Positions 1 to 9,557 of a stretch of 64,000 nucleotides of DNA are shown piece after piece. Location of the stretch: positions 1 to 64,000 of the forward strand of contig CAJIYH010000002.1 of assembly GCA_905181615.1 (NCBI GenBank), written 5' to 3'. Every line of letters begins with the position of its first letter. The first letter of the stretch is position 1. The position numbers were made by a program, and so were the translations under genes. Below the pieces are notes generated by a model. The model was not told where the DNA came from. It was given only the letters and a program-made list of their open reading frames with translations, and searched no databases. The stretch comes from an uncultured Flavobacteriaceae bacterium (GTDB taxonomy: Bacteria; Bacteroidota; Bacteroidia; Flavobacteriales; Flavobacteriaceae).

Positions 1-1398
1 AAGCAGTTTGACTGGATTCGGGGATATCATTTAGGAGGAAGGTCACTCATGTGGGGACGTCAAAGTTACCGCCGTGGAGATATTGATTTTGAAGCGAATG
101 CTCAAGAAGGTATTGCTGTTGACTGGCCAATCCGATACAAAGATATTGCTCCATGGTACAGTTATGTTGAGAAGCATGTTGGTATTTCTGGTGAGAGTCT
201 ATCCTTACCTCAACTTCCAGATAGTGAGTTTTTAAAGCCTATGGAATTGACCTGCGTGGAAGACCATTTGAAAGGATCCATTGCTGATAAATATACTGAC
301 CGTCTTTTAACGATTGGCCGTACTGCTCACATTACAGAAGGAACAAAACCGGGCGCAGGAAGAATTACCTGTCAGCATCGTAATCGATGTGCTAGAGGAT
401 GTCCATTTGGGGCTTACTTTAGTAGTAACTCTTCTACACTTCCGATGGCAGAAGAAACTGGGAACATGACTATGAAAACGAATGCAGTAGTGCATGAAGT
501 GCTTTATGATCCTGAAACCAAACGCGCCACGGGAGTTCGTGTAATTGATGCAATAACTAAAGAGACTACTGAATATAAAGCTAAAGTGATTTTCTTGTGC
601 GCCTCTGCGGTTGCAAGTACTTCGATTTTAATGCAATCTAAATCGGCTGCTTTTCCAAATGGAATGGGGAATGCTTCAGGAGAATTAGGACACAACTTAA
701 TGGATCATCACTTTCAGGTAGGTGCTAGTGCCGATGTTGAAGGGTATGAAGATAAATATTATACAGGAAGAAGAGCCAACGGTGTATTTATACCGCGTTT
801 TAGAAACCTAGGTGGTGGTACTAATCAAAAAGACTTTTTAAGAGGATATGGATACCAAGGTGGAGGTAGTCGAGGTTCATGGACAGATAACGTAAAAGAA
901 ATGGCCTATGGGCCTGAGTTCAAAGAAGCAATTCTCAACCCAGGTGGATGGACCATCGGTTTGAATGGCTTTGGTGAGGTGTTACCTTATCATGAAAACA
1001 AAATGACTCTTGACTATGACAAACTAGATCAATGGGGCTTACCGACCGTTACTTTTGATGCAACAATTCGTGAAAACGAACTCAATATGCGAAAGGACAT
1101 GCAAACTCAAGCAATGGAAATGCTAGACAATGCAGGATTTAAAAATGTTTCTGGATGGGATAACGAATATCATTTAGGTTTAGGAATTCATGAAATGGGA
1201 ACTGCTCGAATGGGTCATGACCCAAAAACATCGGTTCTAAATGGTAATAATCAATTACATGAAGTACCTAATGTGTTTGTTACTGATGGCGCGGCAATGA
1301 CCTCTGCCGGGAATGTTAATCCATCCCTTACCTATATGGCATTGACTGCAAGAGCAGTAGATTTTGCTGTAAGAGAATTAAAAAAAATGAACCTTTAA
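1..1398 (+). CDS. GMC family oxidoreductase, C-terminal part (5' end outside window)
   Basis: Frame is open from base 1 (KQFDWIRGYHLGGRSLMWGRQSYR...); GMC_oxred_C-like 'HEMGTARMGHDPKTSVLNGNNQLHEVPNVFVTDGAAMTSAGNVNPSLTYMALTARA'. Confidence 0.93.
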   Translation, partial: KQFDWIRGYHLGGRSLMWGRQSYRRGDIDFEANAQEGIAVDWPIRYKDIAPWYSYVEKHVGISGESLSLPQLPDSEFLKPMELTCVEDHLKGSIADKYTDRLLTIGRTAHITEGTKPGAGRITCQHRNRCARGCPFGAYFSSNSSTLPMAEETGNMTMKTNAVVHEVLYDPETKRATGVRVIDAITKETTEYKAKVIFLCASAVASTSILMQSKSAAFPNGMGNASGELGHNLMDHHFQVGASADVEGYEDKYYTGRRANGVFIPRFRNLGGGTNQKDFLRGYGYQGGGSRGSWTDNVKEMAYGPEFKEAILNPGGWTIGLNGFGEVLPYHENKMTLDYDKLDQWGLPTVTFDATIRENELNMRKDMQTQAMEMLDNAGFKNVSGWDNEYHLGLGIHEMGTARMGHDPKTSVLNGNNQLHEVPNVFVTDGAAMTSAGNVNPSLTYMALTARAVDFAVRELKKMNL

Positions 1399-1409
1399 AA
1401 GCCTAGATC

Positions 1410-2078
1410 ATGCAAAGAAGAACCGCATTAAAAAATATTGGACTTTCGTTTGGAGCAGTTGCTCTTAGCTCAACAGTTGTTAGTCTTTTCGAAAGCTGTC
1501 AGACAGGAGAAGGTGTTTGGACTCCAGAATTTTTCACATCACAACAAGCTGATTTAGTTAGCAAGATAATCGATGTAATTTTACCTACTACTGACAATAT
1601 ACCCGGTGCAAACGACCTTAATCTAACTCAATTCATGGATGGTTATATGGCTCTTGTTTCAAGTCCAGAGGACAAGGAATTCGCTAAAATGTCATTACCT
1701 ATAGTTTCTAAACTAACGCTTGAAGGAGCTGGTAAGGAAAAATTTTCTGAGTTGACAAACGAAGACATAGACGCGCTATTAAATCGTTTCTTAAGAGCCG
1801 ACAAAGCAACACAAGAATCGCGATGGGACACACTTAACGCTTGGGCTGAGGCAAAAGAAAAAGGTGAAACAAATGCTGTTCCGGAAAAAGCCGCTGCACA
1901 TTCTATGATAAACAGTTTGAGAAGTTTAGCGGTATCTGCCTTTAAAAATTCTGAAGTAATTGGCGAAACTGTTTTGGCTTATGCTCCCGTTCCTGGAGAA
2001 CAAAAAGGATGTGTATCCATAGAAGAAGCAACCGATGGAAGAGCTTGGAGGTTTGCCAGCGTCTTCTTTTACCATTGA
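1410..2078 (+). CDS. Gluconate 2-dehydrogenase subunit 3 family protein (C-terminus possibly altered)
   Basis: Follows GMC oxidoreductase by 11 bp; N-terminal Tat/lipoprotein-like leader; 'VISKIIDVILPTTDNIPGANDLNLTQFMDGY' and 'PVPGEQKGCVSIEEATDGRAW' motifs. Confidence 0.85.
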   Translation: MQRRTALKNIGLSFGAVALSSTVVSLFESCQTGEGVWTPEFFTSQQADLVSKIIDVILPTTDNIPGANDLNLTQFMDGYMALVSSPEDKEFAKMSLPIVSKLTLEGAGKEKFSELTNEDIDALLNRFLRADKATQESRWDTLNAWAEAKEKGETNAVPEKAAAHSMINSLRSLAVSAFKNSEVIGETVLAYAPVPGEQKGCVSIEEATDGRAWRFASVFFYH

Positions 2079-2352
2079 GGATTAGTTTTTGTCATCAAAT
2101 TAATTAAACACATGAAAAAACTTGGACAGATGAAATTGGAAAAACACTAAACCTTTCTGCTGCAGTTCTGGCTACAGCATCTTTGTTGTCATCCCCTGCA
2201 CATTCCACGCGATTTTCACAATATCGAGTCCCAAATTTGGAATAATTGAAATAAGAGGATGAAGCAGTTGTATCTGTCAATCAGTAATTTATTGTAGTAA
2301 TAAAATTATGAAATCAAAAAAAATAAAAAAAACTATTAAAACAAAAATAATC

Positions 2353-3147
2353 ATGAAGCAGCTTATTATAATTACCCTCATTGCCATAACAGTCTACGCC
2401 TGTAAAACCGAGCAAAAAAATAAACCTGAAACCAATTCTAAAATACTTACTGAAAAAACTAATGACTGGATCTATCTTTTTGATGGCAGCAGCACCAAAG
2501 GTTGGAGAGCATATAATGGAGATGCATTACCTCCGGGATGGGTAATAAAGGACAGCACGTTGACTTTTAATTCGGAACAGGTATTAGAAGAAGACTATGA
2601 CTATAAGGGCAGCAAGGATATCATTTATGGTGCTGAAGAATTTGATAATTTTGAATTATATGTTGAATGGAAAATTCCTCCAGGTGGGAATAGTGGTATT
2701 TTTTATCATGTAAAAGAAGGTTACCCAGGGCCTCCAGTGGTCGCACCTGAATACCAACTCATCGATGATGAAAACTACGCTAAAATACATGACCTTACAA
2801 GTTACAACAGTCAGTTTGGAGTTGCCGAACCTCGTGACCTCCAAGATTGGCAAAAAACGGCAGCAGATTATGCGATGCACGCTCCCGATCCTGCTAAGAA
2901 GATTTTAAACCCTGCTGGTGAATGGAACTCGACAAAAATTGTTTTTACCACTGAAAAGGTAGAGCATTGGTTGAATGGAAAAATGGTACTTTCATTTGTG
3001 CCTTGGTCAGAGGACTGGAACATTAAAAGAAATTCCGGAAAATGGGATGGATCCCCCGATTATGGAAAGTTTAAAACAGGATTCATTGGATTCCAAGATC
3101 ACGGGAGTGATTTATGGTTTAGAAACATAAAAATTAAAAAATTATAA
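2353..3147 (+). CDS. DUF1080 (3-keto-disaccharide hydrolase-like) lipoprotein
   Basis: Lipobox 'AITVYAC'; 'WIYLFDGSSTKGWRAYNGDALPPGWVIKDSTL...GGNSGIFYHVKEG...YQLIDDENY' typical of DUF1080. ORF track starts at 2308; ATG at 2353 fits the signal peptide better. Confidence 0.88.
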   Translation: MKQLIIITLIAITVYACKTEQKNKPETNSKILTEKTNDWIYLFDGSSTKGWRAYNGDALPPGWVIKDSTLTFNSEQVLEEDYDYKGSKDIIYGAEEFDNFELYVEWKIPPGGNSGIFYHVKEGYPGPPVVAPEYQLIDDENYAKIHDLTSYNSQFGVAEPRDLQDWQKTAADYAMHAPDPAKKILNPAGEWNSTKIVFTTEKVEHWLNGKMVLSFVPWSEDWNIKRNSGKWDGSPDYGKFKTGFIGFQDHGSDLWFRNIKIKKL

Positions 3148-3157
3148 GCTATTTAAA

Positions 3158-4450
3158 ATGCAAAAAAGAGACTTTTTAAAAACAACAGTGGCTGCGGCGT
3201 CATCCGTATTATTACCTTCTTCATTGTTTGCAAATGTTCAAGGGGACAAAAGGCTCAGAACAGCTCACATTGGCGTAGGCGGAATGGGTGCAGCAGATTT
3301 AAAGTCAATCTCTTCACATGATAGGGTTGATGTCACCGCACTCTGTGATGTAGATGCAAATAACTTGGCTGCGGCAAAATTAAAACATCCCAATGCCAAA
3401 ACTTTTTCGGATTACCGCGTAATGCTTGAGGCAATGCAAAACGAAATTGATGCAGTCATCGTTTCTACACCAGATCATACGCATGCCCCTGCTTCAATAT
3501 TGGCTATGGATTATAACAAACCGGTCTATTGTCAAAAACCATTGGCGCATCATGTGTCTGAGGTTAGAGAAATGAGAAGGAAAGCCGAAGAAAAAAACTT
3601 GGTTACCCAAATGGGGATTCAAGTACATTCATTTTATGACTACAAATTGGCAACCTTATTGATACAATCAGGAATAATTGGTAAAGTTGAAACCGTAAGG
3701 GCATGGTCGCCAAAAAACTGGGGTTATGACGGACCAGTAGCTAAAGGTTCGGATTCCGTACCAGAAAGTTTAGATTGGAATTTGTGGTTGGGCACAGCTG
3801 CCGAAAGACCTTTTAAAGAAAAGGTTTATCATCCTGCAAATTGGCGCAAACTTGTTGATTTTGGGTGTGGTACTTTGGGGGACATGGGTGTTCATATTTT
3901 TGATACGCCTTACAATGCCCTAGGATTGGATGTCCCAACTACAATAAAAAACAATTGTAGAAAACCAAATGGCTTTGGATATCCAGAAAATAATAATGTC
4001 ACCTATACCTTTAAAGGAACAAAATATACCACTGAAGATTTCAAATGGGTTTGGTATGATGGAAAGGGTGCTCCATCGAGTCACAAAGAATTAAAGCTTC
4101 CTAACAAGGAAAAACTTCCTTTACAAGGCGCCATGTTTATTGGGGAAAAGGGGAGACTTTTATTGCCTCATTTTATGGAGACCCCAAGGCTTATTGTTGA
4201 TGGTAAATATCAAGAAATCGACATCTCTAAATACGATCCAGATGGGAAATTAGGAAACACTGTAAATGACTATGAGCGTGACGCTCCGAAGCACTATCAT
4301 CAGTTTGTTTCTGCTTGTTTGGGCGAGGAGGAAGCATCAGCTCCATTTTCTTATGCTGCCAGATTAACGGAAACAATCCTTTTGGGAGTCATTGCTGGTC
4401 GTTTTCCAAATAAGACACTCAATTGGGACAACGAAACCGCTGAAGTTTAA
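3158..4450 (+). CDS. Gfo/Idh/MocA family oxidoreductase (3' end apparently frameshifted; original tail reads on to about 4499)
   Basis: Twin leader 'MQKRDFLKTTVAAASSVLLPSSLFA', 'RTAHIGVGGMGAADLKSISSHDRVDVTALCDVD', 'EKPLAHHVSE'-like 'QKPLAHHVSE'. Confidence 0.88.
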   Translation: MQKRDFLKTTVAAASSVLLPSSLFANVQGDKRLRTAHIGVGGMGAADLKSISSHDRVDVTALCDVDANNLAAAKLKHPNAKTFSDYRVMLEAMQNEIDAVIVSTPDHTHAPASILAMDYNKPVYCQKPLAHHVSEVREMRRKAEEKNLVTQMGIQVHSFYDYKLATLLIQSGIIGKVETVRAWSPKNWGYDGPVAKGSDSVPESLDWNLWLGTAAERPFKEKVYHPANWRKLVDFGCGTLGDMGVHIFDTPYNALGLDVPTTIKNNCRKPNGFGYPENNNVTYTFKGTKYTTEDFKWVWYDGKGAPSSHKELKLPNKEKLPLQGAMFIGEKGRLLLPHFMETPRLIVDGKYQEIDISKYDPDGKLGNTVNDYERDAPKHYHQFVSACLGEEEASAPFSYAARLTETILLGVIAGRFPNKTLNWDNETAEV

Positions 4451-4611
4451 GGAAGCCGCTGCAAATGAGTATCTAAAAGGTGTAAACAGGAAGTTTTAAA
4501 CTAACTTCTCTTATTAAATAACAATCGGTCTAAGCTGAATTTCCCTGCGCCGTTCATTAAGATAATTATCTTGAATAAACGAAACTGATCATAAGATAAA
4601 TATATCTATAT

Positions 4612-5082
4612 ATGAAGAAAAAAAACATACTATTACTTGCTGTGACCATATTACTGATAGCATGTTCAGAGCAAACTAAAAAGGCGTCTTATGTCAACGC
4701 ATTTATAGGAACAGGCGCACATGGCCATACGTTTCCCGGGGCAACAACCCCTTTTGTTATTCTTACAACTGGACTGGATATAATCCTGCTTTCCGTACTG
4801 ATTTATAGTATTGATCTAGTTCAAAAGCCAGTCAATTATCACTTCTTTGAAGTTTTTGGAAAGAATTCACTTGTCATATATCTTTTGTCTGAATATCTAG
4901 CGATTGGAATGAACTTCATCAGAGTAATTGGAGATCAATCACTCTACACCTATATCTATGAAATAGGCTTCAGTTGGATTGGCCAGTATTACGGTGCATT
5001 CTTTTTTGCATTGGTTTTTATGTTTATATGTTGGGCTGCTGGGTGGTGGTGCCATAAGAAAAAAATCTATATAAAGGTATGA
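4612..5082 (+). pseudogene. Chimeric deletion product: N-terminus of GH92-type alpha-mannosidase lipoprotein fused to C-terminus of NagX/DUF5009-type membrane protein
   Basis: Residues 1-48 'ACSEQTKKASYVNAFIGTGAHGHTFPGATTPF' match the GH92 N-terminal motif; residues ~49-156 'VILTTGLDIILLSVLIYSIDL...FFEVFGKNSLVIYLLSEYLAIG...KKKIYIKV' read as the C-terminal TM segments of HGSNAT/NagX-like proteins. Confidence 0.75.
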
Positions 5083-5121
5083 CTGGTTTTAACCCCCATC
5101 AAAAGTAGGTAATTAGAACCC
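5082..5121 (+). repeat. Left arm of ~40 bp inverted repeat
   Basis: actggttttaacccccatcaaaagtaggtaattagaaccc; reverse complement found at 7627-7667 with a short mismatch/indel. Confidence 0.9.
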
Positions 5122-5202
5122 CACCCCTTCAAAATAAATTTATGGAAATACGCTGGTGAAAAATGGTATTTTTATTAATTATTGGAGTTTCTTTGTCCTA
5201 GC

Positions 5203-5322
5203 GAAGTAAGCAGCGTAAAAGAGGCTATGTATATGGTTGGTATAGAACCTAAATCTTATTTCACAACGGCTTTCAAGAAGTTATATGGTGAAAATCCATC
5301 TGATTTTATTCAGAGATAATCG
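5203..5322 (+). pseudogene. Remnant of AraC-family HTH C-terminus (transcriptional regulator or hybrid two-component system)
   Basis: Frame reads SEVSSVKEAMYMVGIEPKSYFTTAFKKLYGENPSDFIQR*, the second HTH of AraC proteins; no upstream in-frame body. Confidence 0.75.
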
Positions 5323-5395
5323 TTTTTGGACACAAAATAGTTAATTAAATAAAATAGCATTTCAACTAAATTTTTAATCTAATTAAACCTTTTTA

Positions 5396-7579
5396 ATGAA
5401 AGAATATTCCAATACGAAATTTGAAAATAAAGGCTGGCGCCCATTTCATAAACTCTATGCTTGTTGCTTTTTTATCTTAACAATTTCTTGTACAACCACC
5501 AAAAAATCTCTTCTTAAACAAAACAATTTAGCTTCAGAGACAAGTTCTTATCTACTTCAACATGCCGAAAATCCCGTAAACTGGCAACCTTGGGATGAAA
5601 TTTTATATCGGGATGAAAATGATAACAATAAGTTAGTAATAGTAAGTATAGGTTATTCAAGTTGTCATTGGTGTCATGTCATGGAAAAAGAAACTTTTGA
5701 AGACAAAAGTATCGCAGATTTGATGAATGAAAAATTTCTTAGCATCAAAGTTGATCGTGAGGAAAATCCGGATGTAGATAAAGTATATATGACTGCCCTT
5801 CAACTGCTGACCGGTTCTGGTGGGTGGCCATTAAACGCAATATGTTTACCCAATGGGAAGCCAATTTATGCGGGAACCTACCATACCAAAAAGCAATGGA
5901 TGCAAATTTTAGAAAACATTCAAAAGCGCTACGAAAGTGATCCAGATCAACTTTCGGAATTAGCAGAAAAAATCGCCGAGGGAATTCAATCTGTAAATAT
6001 TATTGTTCCTCCTGAAGAAACTAAACCTTTTAATAATTCTTTTCTTGATGATCCCGTTAAAGATTGGAAACAAAATCTAGATTTTAATTACGGAGGTGAA
6101 ATTCAAGAAAAAAAATTTATTAACCCAGTCAAATTAGATTTTTTAAGAGTCTTTAAAACCACAACTAAAGATTCATTATTAGAAAAATATCTTAATCTAA
6201 CTTTAGATAAAATTTCAAGTGGTGGTATTTATGACGCACTCGAAGGAGGTTTTTTTCGTTACAGTGTTGATCCCTATTGGAACCTTCCTCATTTCGAAAA
6301 AATGCTATACGACAACGCTCAAAACATTGGAACGTTTTCAGATGCTTACAAAGAAAACCCTAAACCCATTTATAAAGACATTGTATATGAAACCATTTCT
6401 TTTTTAAAAAAAAGAATGGCAGCAAATAACGGGGGCTTTTTTGCCGCAATCGATGCCGATAATACTTCTGGAGAGGGGGGTTATTACACTTTTAACAAAA
6501 ATGAGATTGAGATAATTGCCGAAAATAATCTTCAACTTTTTCTAGATTATTATGGTATAGACTTTGAAAAACCCATTATGGAGGATCTCTTTATTTTGAA
6601 AAAAATCTACCCCGAGAGTCAATTCACTGCCAACAAAAAAATAACTGAAAAGAGATGGAAAAAGCTTAAGGAATTTTGGGAATATAACATAAAACAAATT
6701 ACAATTGATCGAGATTTTCCCCTAGTTGACAACAAAATCATAACCTCATGGAATGCTCTTGCCATTTTGGGGCTTAATAAGGCATCGCAGGCGTTTGGTG
6801 AAGAAAAGTGGCTTTTACAAGCAGAAAAAACTTTTTCTTTTTTGGTAGAGAATCTTTTTAAAAGTGATATTCTTTATCACACTTATCAAAACAATATGCC
6901 AAAAGTAGTTGGTTTTTTAGAAGATTATGTTTTTTTGTCAGCAGCAGCTTTGGAGTTATATAAATCTACAGGGGAAAAATATTATTTAGATTGGAGTGTA
7001 AAAATTTGTGATATTATCATAGATAAATTCCAAGTAAAGGAGAATCCATTCTTCACCTATAAAATGAAGGATCCTCTAATCTCCAAGGTTTTTGATTTAA
7101 ATGATTTGACAATACCGTCTTCAAATGCAGTAATGGCCCATACTCTTTTTGATATTGGACAACTGTTAGACCGAGAAGATTACCTGAACAGGGTTCAGAG
7201 CATGTTAGAAACAATTCAGCCCGATGTAGAAAATGGCATAAGCTATTATAGCCATTGGGCTTCACTTTATGTCAAGTATGCCTTTACCAGACATGAAATA
7301 ATTGTGATCGGTCCAAAAGCGAGAGAATTTTCGAGAGAAATCCAAAAAGAATATTTTACAAATATTTTATTTCAGCAAAGCAGCGTGGCAAGTGAACTGC
7401 CCTTTTTAAAAGACCGTTATTCTGAAAACGAAACCCTTATATATGTTTGTAAAAATAATGTTTGCTTTGCTCCGGAAGATTCAGTCGAAGCTGCTTTATC
7501 CAAACTAAAGAGTTTTGAAACACAGGATAAAACACCAAACTCAAGAAACATCTCTATTTACGATATAAACTTGAATTGA
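5396..7579 (+). CDS. DUF255/thioredoxin-domain protein (YyaL/SPATA20-like), predicted lipoprotein
   Basis: 'SETSSYLLQHAENPVNWQPWDEILY...IGYSSCHWCHVMEKETFEDKSIADLMNEKFLSIKVDREENPDVDKVYMTALQLLTGSGGWPLNAICLPNGKPIYAGTY'; hydrophobic leader ending 'ILTISC'. Confidence 0.9.
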   Translation: MKEYSNTKFENKGWRPFHKLYACCFFILTISCTTTKKSLLKQNNLASETSSYLLQHAENPVNWQPWDEILYRDENDNNKLVIVSIGYSSCHWCHVMEKETFEDKSIADLMNEKFLSIKVDREENPDVDKVYMTALQLLTGSGGWPLNAICLPNGKPIYAGTYHTKKQWMQILENIQKRYESDPDQLSELAEKIAEGIQSVNIIVPPEETKPFNNSFLDDPVKDWKQNLDFNYGGEIQEKKFINPVKLDFLRVFKTTTKDSLLEKYLNLTLDKISSGGIYDALEGGFFRYSVDPYWNLPHFEKMLYDNAQNIGTFSDAYKENPKPIYKDIVYETISFLKKRMAANNGGFFAAIDADNTSGEGGYYTFNKNEIEIIAENNLQLFLDYYGIDFEKPIMEDLFILKKIYPESQFTANKKITEKRWKKLKEFWEYNIKQITIDRDFPLVDNKIITSWNALAILGLNKASQAFGEEKWLLQAEKTFSFLVENLFKSDILYHTYQNNMPKVVGFLEDYVFLSAAALELYKSTGEKYYLDWSVKICDIIIDKFQVKENPFFTYKMKDPLISKVFDLNDLTIPSSNAVMAHTLFDIGQLLDREDYLNRVQSMLETIQPDVENGISYYSHWASLYVKYAFTRHEIIVIGPKAREFSREIQKEYFTNILFQQSSVASELPFLKDRYSENETLIYVCKNNVCFAPEDSVEAALSKLKSFETQDKTPNSRNISIYDINLN

Positions 7580-7626
7580 TTTCATCAGTCATATATCTCT
7601 AAACCCCTATTTCACTGGGGATAGCT

Positions 7627-7667
7627 GGGTTCTAATTACCTACTTTTATTTGGGGGTTAAAACCAGT
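7627..7667 (-). repeat. Right arm of ~40 bp inverted repeat
   Basis: gggttctaattacctacttttatttgggggttaaaaccagt is the reverse complement of 5082-5121. Confidence 0.9.
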
Positions 7668-8210
7668 GGGCAGGGGTAAACCCGCGTCTCAGAGTCTCTT
7701 GATTGTTTCAATCTTTCGGGTTATGCTGACGGCATGCACGGCATGGTCTTTCCCCATAATCTATGTTTGGTATACTACTATTATTTCTACCTACTTTTAG
7801 CTAATACGGCGTGCCTTGGTTGCCGTTATTAAATCTCCACTTAAGTTTATATAATGAAATACATAAACTAAATCATAATCCTTTTGTATTGATATGGGTA
7901 ATATTATTAGATTATAAAACAGTTCTAGAGCCTATCTTTTGTGTGTATTTTTACAAAATTTAGCACCCTTAAAATTCTGTAGTGTATTTCTCCTTAGGCT
8001 AACATCCATAGGGACTCTACAGGTTCTAACATCTTTTTATATTCCCTATAAGAGTAAAGATGTTTTAAGACCAAAAAGCGTTATTTATGGTAATGATTTA
8101 GCAAGTCAATTAAGTTGTAATAACTTGGTTTCTTGCTATTGCATCTTTGTTTATTCCATGCAACATTCACGGTTTTTTCATTTAGAGTTTTAAGTTTTTT
8201 TGCCTCATGA

Positions 8211-9536
8211 TTAAATGTATTGGTTAATAATATTTTCAAACAATTCCTGTTTCCCGCTATTCAATGACAATTCACCATTTTCTTTAGAAATTTTATACAA
8301 ATCTTCCATCGAAAGTTGTCCTGCTTCAAAAGCTTTTCCCTTTCCAGAATCAAAAGATTTATAACGGTCTTTTCTTAATTTCTCATAAGGAGAAGAATTA
8401 ATTATTTTGTCTGCGATCAACAACCCTCTAGCAAAAGTATCTGCTCCTCCAATATGAGCATGGAATAGATCGGCTAGGTCCGTTGAGTTTCTTCTGATTT
8501 TGGCATCGAAGTTAATCCCACCACCTTGAAGACCTCCTGCTTTTAAGAAAACCAACATTGCCTCTGTCGTCTCCTGGATGTTGTTGGGAAATTGGTCGGT
8601 ATCCCATCCATTTTGATAATCCCCCCTGTTGGCATCAATACTGCCGAGCATTCCCGATTTTGCAGCCACTGCCAATTCATGTTGCATTGTGTGCTGTGCA
8701 AGGGTTGCATGATTGACCTCTATGTTCATTTTAAAGTCTTTTTCAAGACCATATTCTTTTAAAAATCCAATTGCTGTTGATGCATCAAAATCATATTGAT
8801 GCTTCATTGGTTCCATTGGTTTTGGCTCAATAAAAAAATTTCCTTTAAAACCTTGAGCTCTTGCATAATCTCTGGCCATAGTTAAAAACTGACCCATATG
8901 GTCTAACTCACGTCCCATATCGGTATTTAACAACGACATATAACCTTCTCTACCTCCCCAGAAAACATAGTTTTCGCCTCCTAGTTTGATGGTTGCATCT
9001 AATGCCAATTTTATTTGACCTCCCGCTCTTGCAACCACATCAAAATCCGGATTAGTAGCCGCACCATTCATGTAACGAGGATTAGAAAAACAATTGGCCG
9101 TTCCCCAAAGTAATTTGATACCAGAAGCTACTTTTTTCTCTTTTATATAATCCGTAATGGTAGCCAATCTTTTTTCTGATTCTGCAAAAGTGGCCCCCTC
9201 TTTAACCAAATCGAAATCATGAAAACAGAAATAATCAAATCCCATTTTTGAAATAAACTCAAAGGCTGCGTCTGCCTTATCTTTACCTGCCTGAATGGGG
9301 TCATTTGACTGATCCCATGCAAAGTTTTGTGTTCCAGGACCAAATGGATCTGCACCTGTTCCACAGAAAGTATGCCAATAGGCGATGGCGAATTTGAAAT
9401 GCTCACGCATAGTTTTTCCAGCGACAATTTTATCTGGATTATAGTATTTAAAAGCCAAGGGATTGTCCGATTCTTTTCCCTCAAATTGTATTGTTCCGAT
9501 TCCTTTAAAATATTCTTTGTTTCCTATAATTGCCAT
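8211..9536 (-). CDS. xylA: Xylose isomerase
   Basis: '[20 protein letters not shown]', '[14 protein letters not shown]', '[11 protein letters not shown]', '[16 protein letters not shown]'. Confidence 0.97.
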   Translation of the reverse strand: MAIIGNKEYFKGIGTIQFEGKESDNPLAFKYYNPDKIVAGKTMREHFKFAIAYWHTFCGTGADPFGPGTQNFAWDQSNDPIQAGKDKADAAFEFISKMGFDYFCFHDFDLVKEGATFAESEKRLATITDYIKEKKVASGIKLLWGTANCFSNPRYMNGAATNPDFDVVARAGGQIKLALDATIKLGGENYVFWGGREGYMSLLNTDMGRELDHMGQFLTMARDYARAQGFKGNFFIEPKPMEPMKHQYDFDASTAIGFLKEYGLEKDFKMNIEVNHATLAQHTMQHELAVAAKSGMLGSIDANRGDYQNGWDTDQFPNNIQETTEAMLVFLKAGGLQGGGINFDAKIRRNSTDLADLFHAHIGGADTFARGLLIADKIINSSPYEKLRKDRYKSFDSGKGKAFEAGQLSMEDLYKISKENGELSLNSGKQELFENIINQYI

Positions 9537-9557
9537 ATTATTAATTGTGTTTAATTA

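Noticed and set aside
5082-7667. Complete insertion sequence
   Set aside because: No transposase gene and no target-site duplication visible next to the inverted-repeat arms; reported only as an inverted-repeat-bounded segment.
7939-8193. 84-aa ORF downstream of the inverted repeat
   Set aside because: No recognisable domain, poor start context and unusual composition.
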